Positions 31,332 to 41,197 of a stretch of 43,936 nt of DNA are shown in pieces. The position numbers and the translations under genes were made by a program. Below the pieces are notes generated by a model, which had not been told where the DNA came from, did not search any database, and saw only the letters and a list, made by a program, of their open reading frames with translations. Positions within the stretch are counted from its first letter, which is position 1. Every line of letters starts with the position of its first letter. This DNA is from a virus, in the IMG/VR virus record IMGVR_UViG_3300045120_000566, positions 1 to 43,936 of that record. The stretch is one strand, 5' to 3'.

Positions 31332-34300
31332 CGGACTCCCTGCGCTTCGAGCAGCCTGCGGCGCCGATCGATTTCCGCCTGACCGATCCGATCGACGATG
31401 TCCGCGCGCGCCTGCTGGCGAGTCTCAGTCGCAACCTCTTGCACGTAGTCAAGACGGTCCTGCTTGGGCATGCTCTGGAGCGTGCCGCTCTGCTCGAGTC
31501 GGTGGATCTCGTCATCGAGGTAGCGGTTCGCCATCTGCTGGTACTGCGTCTCCTCGTCGCGGCGTAGCGGGATGCCTTCGATGTTGCTGTCGACAGGCGA
31601 CGGCACGTACTCCACACCTTGCGACTGCAGGAACGTCTGTGCTGACGGCGTGAGCACGTTCTCGCGCGCCTGACGGCTCGTCTCACCTATCAGGCCACCC
31701 TCGCCGGCCGCCCGAAGGGCACCGCCCAATACAGGCACCTTCTGCGGCTCATTACCCTGCTGTGGCTCAGCGCCAGGCAGCAGTGCGCGGGCGCCAAGGC
31801 CCATCTCGCCGATCCCGCCGAGCATGTCCTTGACCGCGAAGTCGACCTGGGCAGGCTGAATCTCGTACTTCGGATCGATCGTGCGCGCAACGCTGGTCAG
31901 GCCACCCGCGATCTCACGACCAGCCTGCGACGCTTCCTTATTGGTCCGCTCGGTGGCGATCTGCGTCCCGCGGAAGAAGTCGCGATTCAGTCCGAGCTGG
32001 GTGGCCGTATTCACGCCCGGCGCAATCTCGGGCAGGAGCTGACGGGGCACGTCCCCCAGCGAACCCGCCTTGGTCGGCGCCGCCGTCCACAGGATGTCTT
32101 GCAGCAGGTGCTGCCAGTCTTCGGGCTTGGCATTCTCGTTGCCCGCCGCCGACAGGACGTTGCTCGCAGCTTCGCGTGCGATATTGGAGAACACGCCGCG
32201 GCTGCCGAAATTCATGCCCCAGTACTGGGGGTGGCGATTGCCGTCCTTATCGACGGGGGCTTCGCCCGGCAGCATGATCACTGGCCCCTGGCGCTTGACG
32301 CTCTGCGGCACGTCGTCGTAATCCTTGCTGCGCTGGGCGTCGCTGCGGTTCCACGCTTCGGCGAGGATCGTCGGCAAGCCCACCAGCATGGCCATCGACG
32401 CGGTCGCGCCCTTCGGGTTCTCCTTGAACATGCGCGCCACCTGGGCCACATCCTGGGGGCCGACGTTGAAGAACGGGATGAACGAGTTGAGGGTCTTGGA
32501 CAGCGTGCCGCCCTCGTTGAAGTCGAGCGTGGTCGTGCGTCCCTCGAGGATGGCGCGCTGGGGGGTGGCGCCACGTGCTTCAGCGAGGCGCATGGCGGCG
32601 ATGCGCGGTCCTGCTTCCGAACGTTCAGCGATCGCCTGGACCGGGTCGAAGATGCGACGCACGATACGCGCGATGTCGTTGCCGCTGGTGATATCGATCT
32701 TCTCGCCGCCGGCGATCTTTGCGATCTCCTCAGCCCGCTTCTCAGCAGTGCTGACGATCGTCGAGCCCGAGCCTCCACCAGCCATGTACTGCTGCATGCC
32801 CGGCCCGCGGAACTCGCCCTGCGGCAACCCCTGAAACGCGTCGGCGTAACCGCTGAACAATGCCGAGACGACGCGTTTGAGCTGGCGCGGATCCCCGCCC
32901 TCGCGCGCCATCTGGCGCTGCAGGTAGAGCGGAACGTCGAGGGTCGGGTTGCGAATCAACGCGAACGCCGGGCTCAGCACGGTAGTCACGCCTCTCTGGA
33001 AATTGACCCAGTCGCGCGTGAAACCTGGCGCCTGCTCGATCTGCGCACCATTGATCACCTCGGCCACGTCTGGTGGTGCGACGTGCCGCTCCACCACCCC
33101 GTTGCGGATGTACTGAATGACGCTCTCGCCGGTCTTGACCGGAGCATCGGTCGGCAGGATGCGCGGCGGGTCCGGGCCGAGTTTGTCGAGGTCGAGCACC
33201 GCGCGAACCGCCTCATTCTTGCGGGCGTTCTTCTCCACCTGCTGGACCAGGCCGAGCACCGACGCCAGTGGATCCTCGCGGAACTTCTCCGTGCCCACGT
33301 CGCTGTAACTGCGCACGCCGTTATCGGATAGCGAAATCTTCGAGCCGACGCGCGGTCCGCCCGCCTCGTCGAGATAATCGAGGATGCGCGTGGGCACCCA
33401 GTTCGGATACTGCCCGTTCCACATGTTGAAGTCGTGCTGGTCGATGAGCCCCGAGTCGAGCATGCGTTTGCGCAATTGGCCGACCAGGTCGTAGACCTGC
33501 GAACCCGATCCCTGGAGCGTCTTCCACGCCTCGGGTCCAAGCTCGGTCTGCATCTGACGCAGGGCGTTTTGCGATTCCATCAGACTGCCGCCGCCGGGGA
33601 ACGTGCGGTACGTCTGCCCAGTGGCGGCCGCGATGTCGATGTTATTGCGGTGGATCAGATAGCTCGACAGGAGCTTGCCGGCCGCCTCATCACCACCCAG
33701 CGCCGCGACAGCGGGCTTGAGATAGGTATCCTCGGCGATCTTGACCGAGCCATCGGTCGACATGTTGCGGATCTTTGCCGACAGGTCGAGCCCTTCGGGC
33801 GTTTTACCGGGCGTGTCGGGCGTCAGATTCGCATCGCGCAACGCGTCTTCCATATACCGATCGGCCGCTTCGAAACGGTTCGTGGTCGCGCGCACGAACT
33901 TGTTGAGCCGACTGCTCGTATTCTCGACCTGCGGCAGTGGCGCCTCGAGCATGGTCTTCGTGCCCTGATTAGCCGGCACCTCGTACGCGCGACGGATCGC
34001 TTCGGGATCCAGCTTCCCCGGCTTCCCACCCGGCGTGTGGGTCCCGGCGTACGCCTCGCCAAGCCGCGTACCGCGCAACGCCTCAGCCACCTGAGCGTCG
34101 GTCGGCTCCACACCCCTGGTGCTGAGTCGCGCGAGCTGGCGAGCCGTGTCGATCGCTTCAGGCGAAGCCTGCTGCAGCAGCTCCTCGTCGGTCATCAGCG
34201 CCGGCCCCTTGAGCATCGGGGCGACGACATCCCCCGCGGCGACATCGCTCGCCACGTTGATGTCCTGCCCTTGCTGCATCACGCGGCCGGCACCCGTCAG

Positions 34301-37231
34301 CGCGTCACGGATCCCACCGCCGATCTGATCTCGCAGGGCGTATGCCCCGGCGCCAACTGCTGCCGCGCCGCCCAGACCAGCCGCGAACCCAGCATTGGCT
34401 TCACCACCCTGTTGTCCGCTGATCGCATTGCGGAGTTTGTTTAGCGATGAGCCAAAGATCACGGTCCCCTCGTCGCCGCCCCGAATGCCGTCATAGCCCG
34501 CTCGCTCAATGAGACGATTGGCCTCAGTCACACTCAATGCGGCACGGCCGGTGGTCAGAAACCTCCAGAGCGCATCCGGCGAAGCAAGGTCCGTAGCCTC
34601 ACCGCCCGCGTCTGTAATGGTCTGTTTGACGTATTGGAGCGTGGCAGCCCGCTCGGGGTCACGAGTCCGAAGAACCTGACTCAGGCGCTCTAACTCGTCA
34701 GGGGCTACATCATCAACCGTTTGAAGATCGAACAACTTCACGTTCGATGGCATGTCAATGGCGCGGACATTTGCGCCGACCTGTGAGGGCTCGTCATAGT
34801 GCCCACGCCAGTCGCGGGCGTAACTACTCGCGTAGTCAGGATTGGGGGTGACGTAGTACCCCGGCCCGAGCGTGTTTTCGCCTTCAACCGCGGGTAAATC
34901 TGCACGAGCGGTGGCGAAGTCCGCGGTTGTCCCGTGGTACATACGCGTACTGCCCGGCTCGTGTGTGCCCGCATACGCCTCGCCCAGTTTCGTCGAGCGC
35001 AGCACACTCGCAATATCCGCGGCTGTCGGCTCCTTGCCGCGCGTGCTGACCTGATACAACCGGCGCGCGTTCTCAATATCCTGCGGTCCGGCTTGATCGA
35101 GCAACTCCTGGTCGGTCGTGAGCTCGGGGCCGCGCAGAATCCCCGGAATCCGCGTCGGATCCTGGAAGATGGTCGACTGTGGGGGACCGATACCGCCCGC
35201 TGGCTGGCCCGTCAGGCGCGCTGAGGGCGCGCCCAGGGCATTGCCCGTACCGAGCGGGTTGGTGAGCACGTCTGAGGGGATCGGCTGCATGCCCGCGGTC
35301 TGCGAGGTGTCCGTCGACCCGCCAATGCCCAGGTTCTTGAGGCCGCTAGTGATGGCATTGGCAATATTGCTGCCCATCTCCTCGAGCGGACTCTTGGGCG
35401 GCTCGAGCGGCTGTGGAGTGCCTACCTGAGCGGCTTGCTGAGTGGTAGGGCCGAACACGTTCGAGGTATCGCTGAACACCGACGACTGTCCAGGCAGGAC
35501 CGCGGCACCGGGGAGCTCCGTCGACGGCTTTGGCGGCAGCAAACTATCGACCATGGCGTCTTTCGCCCGCCCGAGCCAGCCCAGCGGATTGCTGTCCTGA
35601 TCGGCCAGACTCGGCGACGCCACCTGTGGGTTGTCAGCCAGCAAGCCACCCTGGACGGGACCCATGATGGCCGTCATCTGCTCAGGCGTCATCCATTCCG
35701 AGCCGCCCTTCAGGTCCAGGCCAGAGCGACCAACGTGGAAGCGATTGGTCTGCGGATCCCACCCGTCCGCGGTGAAGTAGTGGCCAGTCGTGGAGATGGT
35801 GACGGGGTTGCCGGTCCTCGCCTCGTTGGCGAACGTCCCCCAGTCGGCGCCACTGACCAGTTTCGTTGGCACGCCCAGTTTGTCCATAAGCGCCTTCTCG
35901 GAGCCGAGTCCAGCCATGCCCTGGCTCGAGGTCCAACCAACCGTCTTGGCCAGGTCGGTCGCCTCGCGTAGGGTGGGGTTCCGTCCGAAGCGCTGAGCGA
36001 AGCGCACAGCAGCCGCTGGTCCACACGCGGCGTACGCCTCGTCATTGGTGAGCTGGCTATCGCCAAACTGGCTGACATCACGTCCGCCAGCGGCCTGCTG
36101 AGCCCAGCCACCTGTCTGGCTGAGTGCCTGCTCGGCCGCGGTCGTCCCCGTCCGAGTGCCGGTGAGTTGCATCAATGGCGTGATCGACTGATCAGCAATC
36201 TGCCCGATCTTCTTCCCCCATACTGGATCGGTGGCATAACCCGCTGCGTTGATGCCCTGCATGAACTGGTCGGGCGAGATCTGGCCGCTACGGAGTTGCT
36301 GGTAGATGGGCTGGTAGCGACGACCTTGCAGGAACTGATCGAGCGACGCGAACGCTTCGTCCGGCGAGTTGTAGTTGGCGAAGGTGTCGGTCGTCGCACC
36401 CTGACCCTGTTCCCAGGTTGCGCTCGTGAGACCAGGCGCCGTACCGGGCTGACTGCCCTGCTTGATGCCGAACAAGGCATTGCCAGCCTTGCCCCAATTG
36501 GACTCGCTGGCTGCCCACGCTGTCAGATAGCTGGCCGGAATACCAGTAATACCGGCCCACTTCTCGGCGTACGGCTGCATCGATTGCACAAAAGACGCGT
36601 GATTCGAAGCATCGATTTGTCCACCGGGTGCCGGCCCGCCACTCGCGAGTGAACGAGTGGGGGCCGACGTGGTCGGACGCAGATTCTGCAAGAACTGATC
36701 GACATCACCACCCGCCTGCAGGACGGCGTTCATGGCGTCCATGGTGCGATCGCCCGACCCCTCACCGAGTCCACTGACGAACTTGCCAACGTCCGCTCCA
36801 GCGGACACCGCGGCGCCGAACGCACTCTGCAGCCAGTTATCGTCGCCGGCTGGAGCGGATACCGGCGGCGAGGGTGGTACCGCTGGCGCAACAGGTGTCG
36901 CAGCCGGCGCCACCGGTCCTGGCGGAGCGGGTGGCGCGGCCAGCGACGGCTCGGGAGACGGTGGTGCCTCCGGAGGGGGAACCTCCGAAGCGGGAGCCGG
37001 CTCAGGAGCCGCGGGCTCGGAAGGAGGAGCCGCGAGCTGTGCTGGTGTCGGCTGCGCCGACTGCTGATACTCGGTAGCCGCCCACGAGCCGATGCGATTC
37101 AGGTCGGCGAGTCGGTCGTTCGCCGTCTGGGTGAGGTCCAGGCTGTGGATCTTCCGATCGGCCTCTTCGCTGAAGAGTTGGTTATGCCAATCGTCATACC
37201 CCTGCTCGTCGACATCCGGCAGCATCGTCAC
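31328..37231 (-). CDS. giant polyvalent virion protein: lysozyme-like, C39, ART, LPD38
   Basis: This 1967-residue protein looks like a phage polyvalent protein. After a Pro/Ala-rich segment (60-130) comes a glucosaminidase-like wall hydrolase (about 206-350, SESNWGK with E243). A C39-like peptidase domain follows (about 395-530, C403 in AACGPAAA, H484 and D492). An ADP-ribosyltransferase-like domain (about 764-940) has MYHGT with H766, GPGYYV at 789-794 and DEGTVIFG with E921. An LPD38-like region lies at about 1400-1780 (STAEKRAEEI, FDPVQAIAERSEAGPR). A duplicated module (699-760 and 1007-1068) flanks the ART domain. Such proteins are thought to be injected with the DNA to open the wall and act on host targets. 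It is encoded between the portal and scaffold groups. Confidence 0.75.
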   Translation of the reverse strand: MTMLPDVDEQGYDDWHNQLFSEEADRKIHSLDLTQTANDRLADLNRIGSWAATEYQQSAQPTPAQLAAPPSEPAAPEPAPASEVPPPEAPPSPEPSLAAPPAPPGPVAPAATPVAPAVPPSPPVSAPAGDDNWLQSAFGAAVSAGADVGKFVSGLGEGSGDRTMDAMNAVLQAGGDVDQFLQNLRPTTSAPTRSLASGGPAPGGQIDASNHASFVQSMQPYAEKWAGITGIPASYLTAWAASESNWGKAGNALFGIKQGSQPGTAPGLTSATWEQGQGATTDTFANYNSPDEAFASLDQFLQGRRYQPIYQQLRSGQISPDQFMQGINAAGYATDPVWGKKIGQIADQSITPLMQLTGTRTGTTAAEQALSQTGGWAQQAAGGRDVSQFGDSQLTNDEAYAACGPAAAVRFAQRFGRNPTLREATDLAKTVGWTSSQGMAGLGSEKALMDKLGVPTKLVSGADWGTFANEARTGNPVTISTTGHYFTADGWDPQTNRFHVGRSGLDLKGGSEWMTPEQMTAIMGPVQGGLLADNPQVASPSLADQDSNPLGWLGRAKDAMVDSLLPPKPSTELPGAAVLPGQSSVFSDTSNVFGPTTQQAAQVGTPQPLEPPKSPLEEMGSNIANAITSGLKNLGIGGSTDTSQTAGMQPIPSDVLTNPLGTGNALGAPSARLTGQPAGGIGPPQSTIFQDPTRIPGILRGPELTTDQELLDQAGPQDIENARRLYQVSTRGKEPTAADIASVLRSTKLGEAYAGTHEPGSTRMYHGTTADFATARADLPAVEGENTLGPGYYVTPNPDYASSYARDWRGHYDEPSQVGANVRAIDMPSNVKLFDLQTVDDVAPDELERLSQVLRTRDPERAATLQYVKQTITDAGGEATDLASPDALWRFLTTGRAALSVTEANRLIERAGYDGIRGGDEGTVIFGSSLNKLRNAISGQQGGEANAGFAAGLGGAAAVGAGAYALRDQIGGGIRDALTGAGRVMQQGQDINVASDVAAGDVVAPMLKGPALMTDEELLQQASPEAIDTARQLARLSTRGVEPTDAQVAEALRGTRLGEAYAGTHTPGGKPGKLDPEAIRRAYEVPANQGTKTMLEAPLPQVENTSSRLNKFVRATTNRFEAADRYMEDALRDANLTPDTPGKTPEGLDLSAKIRNMSTDGSVKIAEDTYLKPAVAALGGDEAAGKLLSSYLIHRNNIDIAAATGQTYRTFPGGGSLMESQNALRQMQTELGPEAWKTLQGSGSQVYDLVGQLRKRMLDSGLIDQHDFNMWNGQYPNWVPTRILDYLDEAGGPRVGSKISLSDNGVRSYSDVGTEKFREDPLASVLGLVQQVEKNARKNEAVRAVLDLDKLGPDPPRILPTDAPVKTGESVIQYIRNGVVERHVAPPDVAEVINGAQIEQAPGFTRDWVNFQRGVTTVLSPAFALIRNPTLDVPLYLQRQMAREGGDPRQLKRVVSALFSGYADAFQGLPQGEFRGPGMQQYMAGGGSGSTIVSTAEKRAEEIAKIAGGEKIDITSGNDIARIVRRIFDPVQAIAERSEAGPRIAAMRLAEARGATPQRAILEGRTTTLDFNEGGTLSKTLNSFIPFFNVGPQDVAQVARMFKENPKGATASMAMLVGLPTILAEAWNRSDAQRSKDYDDVPQSVKRQGPVIMLPGEAPVDKDGNRHPQYWGMNFGSRGVFSNIAREAASNVLSAAGNENAKPEDWQHLLQDILWTAAPTKAGSLGDVPRQLLPEIAPGVNTATQLGLNRDFFRGTQIATERTNKEASQAGREIAGGLTSVARTIDPKYEIQPAQVDFAVKDMLGGIGEMGLGARALLPGAEPQQGNEPQKVPVLGGALRAAGEGGLIGETSRQARENVLTPSAQTFLQSQGVEYVPSPVDSNIEGIPLRRDEETQYQQMANRYLDDEIHRLEQSGTLQSMPKQDRLDYVQEVATETRQQARADIVDRIGQAEIDRRRRLLEAQGVR
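34028..34213 (-). repeat. duplicated module, copy 2 (after the ART domain)
   Basis: Residues 1007-1068 (LKGPALMTDEELLQQASP through GEAYAGTHTPGGK) repeat the module at 699-760 with clear divergence. This suggests an old duplication that may have let the ART cassette be inserted or exchanged by recombination. Confidence 0.75.
34952..35137 (-). repeat. duplicated module, copy 1 (before the ART domain)
   Basis: Residues 699-760 of the polyvalent protein (LRGPELTTDQELLDQAGP through GEAYAGTHEPGS) recur almost whole at 1007-1068. The copies share the pattern L+GPxLxTDxELLxQA...ARxLxxxSTRGxEPT...LRxTxLGEAYAGTH. They bracket the ADP-ribosyltransferase-like domain. Confidence 0.75.
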
Positions 37232-37238
37232 CGCTGCA

Positions 37239-38333
37239 TCATCCCCTCAGTCGCCACGTCCCGGCGCTAGCCGCATTGCTGCCGTACTTGGGCAGACTCT
37301 GATTCATCAGCGCCGTGACGTCATCCTTGTTCCACCCCTGCGCTTCATAGCCCCCGAGCAGCATCTGCTGCTGTGATGGCGCCATGTTGTTCCAAGACTG
37401 TGCGGCGATCTGGTTCGGTGCGGGCAGGTTCAATTGCTGCGCTTGCGTCGGTTGCGCACCCATCGTGTTGGTGCCATTACCCAGCGCATTCTGCGCTTGC
37501 GTTGGCTGCCCGCTAGCTCCAGCCCAGCCGCTCTGATTGATCCTCGAGCCCGTATCGGTCGGGCTGTACTGGTAGTTCGCTCCAGCTTGAGCGGGAGCCG
37601 GTATGGATCCCTGAGGCGTGAACGCCGCAACATTCGGCTGCGCCTGGTAGGCAGTTGGCTGGTAGCCGCCGGCACCCGCGACCTGGCCGTAGAGCGTGTT
37701 CAGGTTGGCAGCCTGGGGCTGCACGCCGCTGGTGGCGCCACCCCCTGGGATGTACTGACCCATGGCTGCAGCCGCCAGGCTATTCATATTCCCGCCAGCG
37801 CCGAGGACCTCCTGGTACTTGGCCCAGTCCGCCGGTCCTCTGAGATTCGAGAGGAGCGTCAGGTACTGATTGGCGGCCTGCTGCTGAGCAGACTGCTCGG
37901 CAAGCGCCTGTTGCTGCGCTCTCAGCCACTGGGTGTACTGCTGTTCCTGGGCAGTTTGCGTCTGGGTGCCCGCACCTGGCGTTTGGCCAGGCGCGTAGTA
38001 CTGGCCGTACATTGCAGCCAGGTTCTGCGCTTGCGTGAAGCCCTGGTTCTGGCCAGCCAGCGTCTGTTGGCCAGGAGTTGGTGCCCCCCAGGTGCCGAAC
38101 ATCTGGGCGAAGTCCTGCTGCACGGGCATCGTGTACTGGCCTTCGAACATGCCCGTGAGATTGGCCCGGTCGAGGGTCTGCTGCCAGGCAAACTTGGCCG
38201 CGGCCTGTGCCCGATCCTCAGTCTCGCCACGTAGCTTGGCCTGGTTGTAGGCATTGGTGCGGTCGTTATTCGCGGCAGTCAGAACATTCTGGTTCTGCTG
38301 CCAGCTCGCGTATTGGGTATCGGACATCGTCAT
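37239..38333 (-). CDS. Gln/Ala-rich internal virion protein candidate
   Basis: The 364-residue protein is very rich in Gln, Ala and Gly, with repeated Q-rich segments (TQTQTAQEQQYTQWLRAQQQ) and a structured-looking end (SWNNMAPSQQQMLLGGYEAQ). Low-complexity Gln/Ala-rich proteins between portal and capsid are often ejection or internal virion proteins. A second ATG two codons on is an alternative start. No family is recognised. Confidence 0.5.
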   Translation of the reverse strand: MTMSDTQYASWQQNQNVLTAANNDRTNAYNQAKLRGETEDRAQAAAKFAWQQTLDRANLTGMFEGQYTMPVQQDFAQMFGTWGAPTPGQQTLAGQNQGFTQAQNLAAMYGQYYAPGQTPGAGTQTQTAQEQQYTQWLRAQQQALAEQSAQQQAANQYLTLLSNLRGPADWAKYQEVLGAGGNMNSLAAAAMGQYIPGGGATSGVQPQAANLNTLYGQVAGAGGYQPTAYQAQPNVAAFTPQGSIPAPAQAGANYQYSPTDTGSRINQSGWAGASGQPTQAQNALGNGTNTMGAQPTQAQQLNLPAPNQIAAQSWNNMAPSQQQMLLGGYEAQGWNKDDVTALMNQSLPKYGSNAASAGTWRLRG

Positions 38334-38782
38334 GCAGCAGGTACCTCCATCATCGGGTCAGGCGGCGGCGGCTTCCATTCTGGATGCGCTCTAAGGACCG
38401 CCTCATACACACTGGCAAATTGCTCGACGCCCAGGCGCGCCACCTCGCGCTGGCGACCCTGCTGATTGGGGCTACCGTCAGGGTTGAACAGCGCTCTCGA
38501 GTAGTAGTCCATTTTCTGCTGCTCGGTCAGGTTCGCCGCGAACGGAGCTCTGCCTGGGGCAAAGCCGAGTGCCACTTCCGTAGCCGTCTGGTCAATCCAC
38601 AGCGCGAGGTCGTTGGCGACCTCCTCGAGCATTGACTGGCGGTGTGGTGGTCGATGCGTGCGCGCGGGCTCGGGAGGAGCCGGGGTCTGCACGCCCGGCT
38701 CCTCCGTCGCCACCCCGGCCGACTGAGGAGTACCCGTTCCAGTCGGCACGTCCGCACTCGCTGGCGCCACATACATGCTCAT
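38330..38782 (-). CDS. hypothetical virion-region protein
   Basis: The 150-residue protein has a Pro/Ala-rich N-terminus and a helical C-terminal domain (SMLEEVANDLALWIDQTATE ... VEQFASVYEAVLRAHPEW). It overlaps both neighbours. Its place after the portal suggests an internal or connector component. No family is recognised. Confidence 0.5.
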   Translation of the reverse strand: MSMYVAPASADVPTGTGTPQSAGVATEEPGVQTPAPPEPARTHRPPHRQSMLEEVANDLALWIDQTATEVALGFAPGRAPFAANLTEQQKMDYYSRALFNPDGSPNQQGRQREVARLGVEQFASVYEAVLRAHPEWKPPPPDPMMEVPAA

Positions 38783-38898
38783 CGTCTACGCCGCGGCCCT
38801 ATCAGGGCCCCGTCGCTCGAGCAGTACCCGCCACTGATGCCGCTCAGAACCACGAACCAGTAGTAGTAGCGGCTGTGGTGCAACGCGGGACGTTTCAT
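38779..38898 (-). CDS. tiny gene downstream of the portal (39 aa)
   Basis: A 39-residue frame starts at an ATG overlapping the portal stop (TAATG) and ends in an overlap with the next ATG. It encodes KRPALHHSRYYYWFVVLSG and a basic end. The exact fit with both neighbours is the main support; the product could be a short membrane peptide. Confidence 0.4.
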   Translation of the reverse strand: MKRPALHHSRYYYWFVVLSGISGGYCSSDGALIGPRRRR

Positions 38899-41039
38899 TA
38901 CGGCCCACCGCCCGGTAACTGGAGCATGTTGGCTGGCGGCCCCTGCACGTTGGGGTTGCCAGAAATCCCACCTGGCGGCATGCCACCACCAGCCATGCCC
39001 GCCGGAGGCGGCGGGGCAAGCGGCAATCCGGCTCCTGGTGAAGGGACTGGATTGGGCGGCATGCCACCAGGTGAGCCAGGATTGGGTGCTCCAGGAGTGC
39101 CGCCGGGGACGCCAGTGGCGCCCGCGGTCGGCGCGCCGGACAACTCCTCGGGTGAAGGAGCGCCGGCGGCCGCCATACGCTCGGTCTGGATGGTGGCCAC
39201 CTTCTCGAACACTGCTTTCTTGAGCATGGCTTGCACTTCCTGCGAGTTCTTCAGGTCGTGCAGGAGCCATGACTTCTCGACCTCGTCGGGGTTGGAGCCC
39301 GATTGCTCGACAGCATCCTCGTACGTGATCAGCTTGAGTTGCATCTTCTCGCCGATCGCGCGGGTCGCCACAATCTCGTTGCTCGGCGTGGAGGGCGCCA
39401 GGGCGGCCTCGTAGCGGTGGACGCCTTTTAAATCCTCGGGACCGAGCGCTAACCAGGCCGCCTTACTCTGGCCCGAGATCGTCTTCTTGCCCCTGGTTGC
39501 CTCGATCTCGCCCCAGGCGTAGACCTTCTCGGAGATGCGGTTCTCAATGATCCACGACTCGTGGCCGACCCGCTCGCCGAGGGCAACTTCCGCGTTCTTG
39601 ACAATCGGGTCCCATTGAAGTCGTGCGAGGTAGGCCGCCTGATTCAGGGCGTAGCCCGAGGTGTCTCCGGAGACCATGCCCTGGACCGAGGATGGCAGTG
39701 CGGACTCGAGCATCTGTTTGACATTGCCATACAGTTTGTCGGAGTCCACACCGCTCCGCGGCTGATCGATCGGACTGACATCGTACGGATACAGTTTGCC
39801 CGGCTCGATCTGTTCAGCCTTACGGCCTTCTCTGCCATCCTGGCCATACGGTGCCGTACCCAGCCCAGGCACCTGACCCGGTGGCGTGTTCTTCTTGAAT
39901 GCGGGGAAGCCCGTCATATACGCCGCGTTGGCCTGCATCGTCAGCAGACTGTCGACCAGCGGAAACAGGCTCAGGTACTGGTACAGGACTGACAGTCCCG
40001 CATGCTCCGGCAGTCTGGACCCGGTCGTGATCCCCAGCGCATGGAAGTAGGGTCCCTTCAGAACCTTGAGCAGTGGATCCCCGTATGCATGCCTGACTAC
40101 CTTGCACAGCGTCCCCTCGCCCAGCTTGCCTGATTTGTTTCGCTGATTCGGTCCCTGCAGCAAAATCACCTGGCACTGCCAATCCCACGCTTCGATACAC
40201 CGAATCGTGTTCTGTGTACCCACCTTGCCGCTGCCACTCGACTTCATCAAGTGACTCCACTCAGCTCGAGCGAGCTCCGCCGCGCGTGGATCCAGGCCTG
40301 ACCACGTCTTGGGGTCGACGACGTTGCCGCTGCTGTCGAGGCCGGCGCCGAATCGCTCGAGCGCGGTCTGGTAGGGCACCTCCTTGATCTCGACGCAGGA
40401 CGTGAAGCCGTTCTCGTTCTTGGTGTAGTAGAAGGTTTCGGGCGGTACGTCGGTGGTAGCGATCGGGTAGGGCAGCCCGAGCTTCAGTTGCTCGGTCTGG
40501 TGGTCGTACATGGTGTCCTGCGCGTGCTGGTCGTAGGCGTCTGCTTCATCGAGCAGCTTCTGGATGTCGCTCGCCTTCTTTGGATAGTCCGCCCACGCCG
40601 TATGACACCGTTCGACAGTTTTCAGAATGCCTTCGCCCTTCACCACCAGACTCCACAGGAAGAGCCTGAGTAGTGGCCGGCGGGCCTCTTGTTCCTGGCG
40701 GAGCCAACTGGCTTCGAAGAACTTTTCCCGCAGTGTGGAGTTCTGCTGGTAGACATCGCCGAAGCCGATCGGCTTGAAGCTGACGTTCATCGGATTGGTG
40801 CTGAGCGCCGCGGTCACGCTGGTGGCAATGTCCAATGCCATCGGACTGCGCACTTCGATGGCCGTCTTGCGGTATGCCTCGGGGATCTGAATCGGTAGAT
40901 TTCCAAACAGGACGGCGTCAATGTCGCTGTACAACTGGTCGCGATCACGAAACTGATTCTTGAGGTCCTCGGCCAGCTCCATGGTGGCCTTCTCCATCGC
41001 TTCTTCCTGCGATGGCGTGTACGCTCGCGACTCAGCCAT
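38898..41039 (-). CDS. portal protein
   Basis: ATG 41039 overlaps the upstream stop (TAATG) and is preceded by a GGGCGAGGGA ribosome site, giving 713 residues. The protein has portal features: an N-terminal helical region (EEAMEKATMELAEDLKNQFR), RSPMALDIATSVTAALSTNP, LLRLFLWSLVVKGEGILKTV, LEHAG-like segments, QANAAYMTGFPAFKK and a long C-terminal helical part with a Pro/Gly-rich tail. Portals form the dodecamer through which DNA enters and leaves. The large size fits podovirus-like portals. Confidence 0.8.
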   Translation of the reverse strand: MAESRAYTPSQEEAMEKATMELAEDLKNQFRDRDQLYSDIDAVLFGNLPIQIPEAYRKTAIEVRSPMALDIATSVTAALSTNPMNVSFKPIGFGDVYQQNSTLREKFFEASWLRQEQEARRPLLRLFLWSLVVKGEGILKTVERCHTAWADYPKKASDIQKLLDEADAYDQHAQDTMYDHQTEQLKLGLPYPIATTDVPPETFYYTKNENGFTSCVEIKEVPYQTALERFGAGLDSSGNVVDPKTWSGLDPRAAELARAEWSHLMKSSGSGKVGTQNTIRCIEAWDWQCQVILLQGPNQRNKSGKLGEGTLCKVVRHAYGDPLLKVLKGPYFHALGITTGSRLPEHAGLSVLYQYLSLFPLVDSLLTMQANAAYMTGFPAFKKNTPPGQVPGLGTAPYGQDGREGRKAEQIEPGKLYPYDVSPIDQPRSGVDSDKLYGNVKQMLESALPSSVQGMVSGDTSGYALNQAAYLARLQWDPIVKNAEVALGERVGHESWIIENRISEKVYAWGEIEATRGKKTISGQSKAAWLALGPEDLKGVHRYEAALAPSTPSNEIVATRAIGEKMQLKLITYEDAVEQSGSNPDEVEKSWLLHDLKNSQEVQAMLKKAVFEKVATIQTERMAAAGAPSPEELSGAPTAGATGVPGGTPGAPNPGSPGGMPPNPVPSPGAGLPLAPPPPAGMAGGGMPPGGISGNPNVQGPPANMLQLPGGGP

Positions 41040-41197
41040 TACGTGTCCCTCGCCCAGTCCCACGGTGGCGTTCGTAACCCCGTCTGAGGCTTCGGCTCAC
41101 GTAACGCCAGTGCGATGAGTTGAAAGATCACCAGCTTCACCTCAGCATCCAGGTCCGGTAGCAGGCGTAATCCCGTCAGAATCTGCGCCAGCGTCAT
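41039..41197 (-). CDS. small protein before the portal gene (52 aa)
   Basis: The 52-residue protein (TLAQILTGLRLLPDLDAEVK ... LREPKPQTGLRT ...) has a strongly helical N-terminal half. It starts in an ATGA overlap with the upstream gene and ends in a TAATG overlap with the portal gene. These two overlaps make it convincing. Function unknown. Confidence 0.6.
   Translation of the reverse strand: MTLAQILTGLRLLPDLDAEVKLVIFQLIALALREPKPQTGLRTPPWDWARDT

Noticed and set aside
32099-33331. 410-residue plus-strand frame inside the polyvalent gene
   Set aside because: It is an antisense frame of a high-GC coding region with unlikely composition and no start signal.
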